Source: an uncultured Acidimicrobiaceae bacterium (GTDB lineage Bacteria; Actinomycetota; Acidimicrobiia; Spongiisociales; UBA5794). Taken from it: DNA of 5,821 bases. Of the stretch, positions 5,686 through 5,821 are shown piece after piece. Under the pieces are notes generated by a model. That model was not told where the DNA came from, did no database searches, and saw only the letters and a program-made list of their open reading frames with translations. Within the stretch, counting starts at the first letter, position 1, and each line of letters begins with the position of its first letter. The stretch spans positions 1-5,821 of the forward strand of contig CAMYJM010000189.1 in assembly GCA_947258635.1 (NCBI GenBank). Direction: 5' to 3'. The position numbers and the translations under genes are program-made.

Positions 5686-5691
5686 TACACT
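5686..5691 (+). promoter_or_regulatory. Candidate -10 element for aspartate kinase
   Basis: TACACT fits the TANNNT -10 pattern and lies ten bases before the lysC ATG. Transcription would begin within about five bases of the start codon. No Shine-Dalgarno sequence precedes the ATG (the upstream bases are CTCATCGGCTCC), which agrees with a leaderless or very short leader. A -35 match is not evident. Confidence 0.42.
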
Positions 5692-5701
5692 CATCGGCTC
5701 C

Positions 5702-5821
5702 ATGGCACTGATAGTCCAGAAGTACGGTGGAACCTCAGTCGGCACTGCGGACCGCATCAAGAATGTTGCCGGCCGCGTGACCGAGACGTACAACGCGGGC
5801 AACCAGGTGGTTGTCGTCGTC
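5702..5821 (+). CDS. lysC: Aspartate kinase (N-terminal fragment, cut by window edge)
   Basis: The first 40 codons are present and the gene runs off the window. The protein starts MALIVQKYGGTSVGTADRIK, the aspartokinase signature in which KYGGTSVG (7-14) forms part of the ATP/aspartate site, followed by a conserved helix (RIKNVAGRV) and the hydrophobic strand QVVVVV. The enzyme phosphorylates L-aspartate, the first step to lysine/diaminopimelate, threonine and methionine. The start is clear because the family begins within one or two residues of this Met. The truncation is only the window boundary; the regulatory ACT domains cannot be assessed. It is divergent from the cyclophilin operon. In many Actinobacteria an aspartate-semialdehyde dehydrogenase gene follows, which would lie outside the window. 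Confidence 0.93.
   Translation, partial: MALIVQKYGGTSVGTADRIKNVAGRVTETYNAGNQVVVVV

Noticed and set aside
4863..5690. 275-codon open frame on the minus strand overlapping the cyclophilin in another frame
   Set aside because: The translation is Arg/His/Pro-rich without motifs, while the overlapping frame encodes a clear signal peptide and cyclophilin.

Overview
The window is a GC-rich stretch that looks like ordinary actinobacterial chromosome. Supporting signs are the Ala/Gly/Arg-rich codon use, GTG and TTG starts, a candidate acyl-CoA carboxylase epsilon subunit (a protein type typical of Actinobacteria), and exported proteins with Thr/Ala/Pro-rich linkers. Those linkers recall Acidimicrobiia-like lineages, but the class is an inference from style, not a proven assignment.

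Layout: eight genes lie on the minus strand and one truncated gene leaves the window on the plus strand. In minus-strand transcription order they are: a cyclophilin-type peptidyl-prolyl isomerase lipoprotein (4889-5641); a 76-residue single-pass membrane protein (4622-4852); a PHP-family metal phosphoesterase (3759-4607); a six-helix membrane histidine kinase (2403-3695); an intergenic 7-bp tandem repeat (2351-2406); a two-helix potassium channel with a TVGYGD filter (1962-2315); methylmalonyl-CoA epimerase (1496-1906); a probable acyl-CoA carboxylase epsilon subunit (1252-1503); and a thiolase ending at base 1 (1-1185). From 5702 the aspartate kinase gene reads rightward and is cut by the window edge.

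Functional grouping: epimerase, carboxylase epsilon and thiolase form a small acyl-CoA module, consistent with propionyl-CoA/methylmalonyl-CoA and acetoacetyl-CoA metabolism. Histidine kinase and potassium channel are neighbours that may share an ionic or envelope signal, but no response regulator is present. The cyclophilin and the small membrane protein are close neighbours and look like two parts of what is often one anchored protein in Actinobacteria. The lysC/cyclophilin gap is a compact divergent promoter region with -10-like elements near the start codons, suggesting leaderless or very short-leader transcripts.

I found no mobile element, CRISPR array, tRNA, rRNA or phage gene, and no gene-free stretch longer than 300 bases. 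I see no convincing new multi-gene system. The least ordinary items are the heptad repeat, the split cyclophilin/anchor pair, the orphan kinase next to a channel, and a hairpin against the epimerase start codon.
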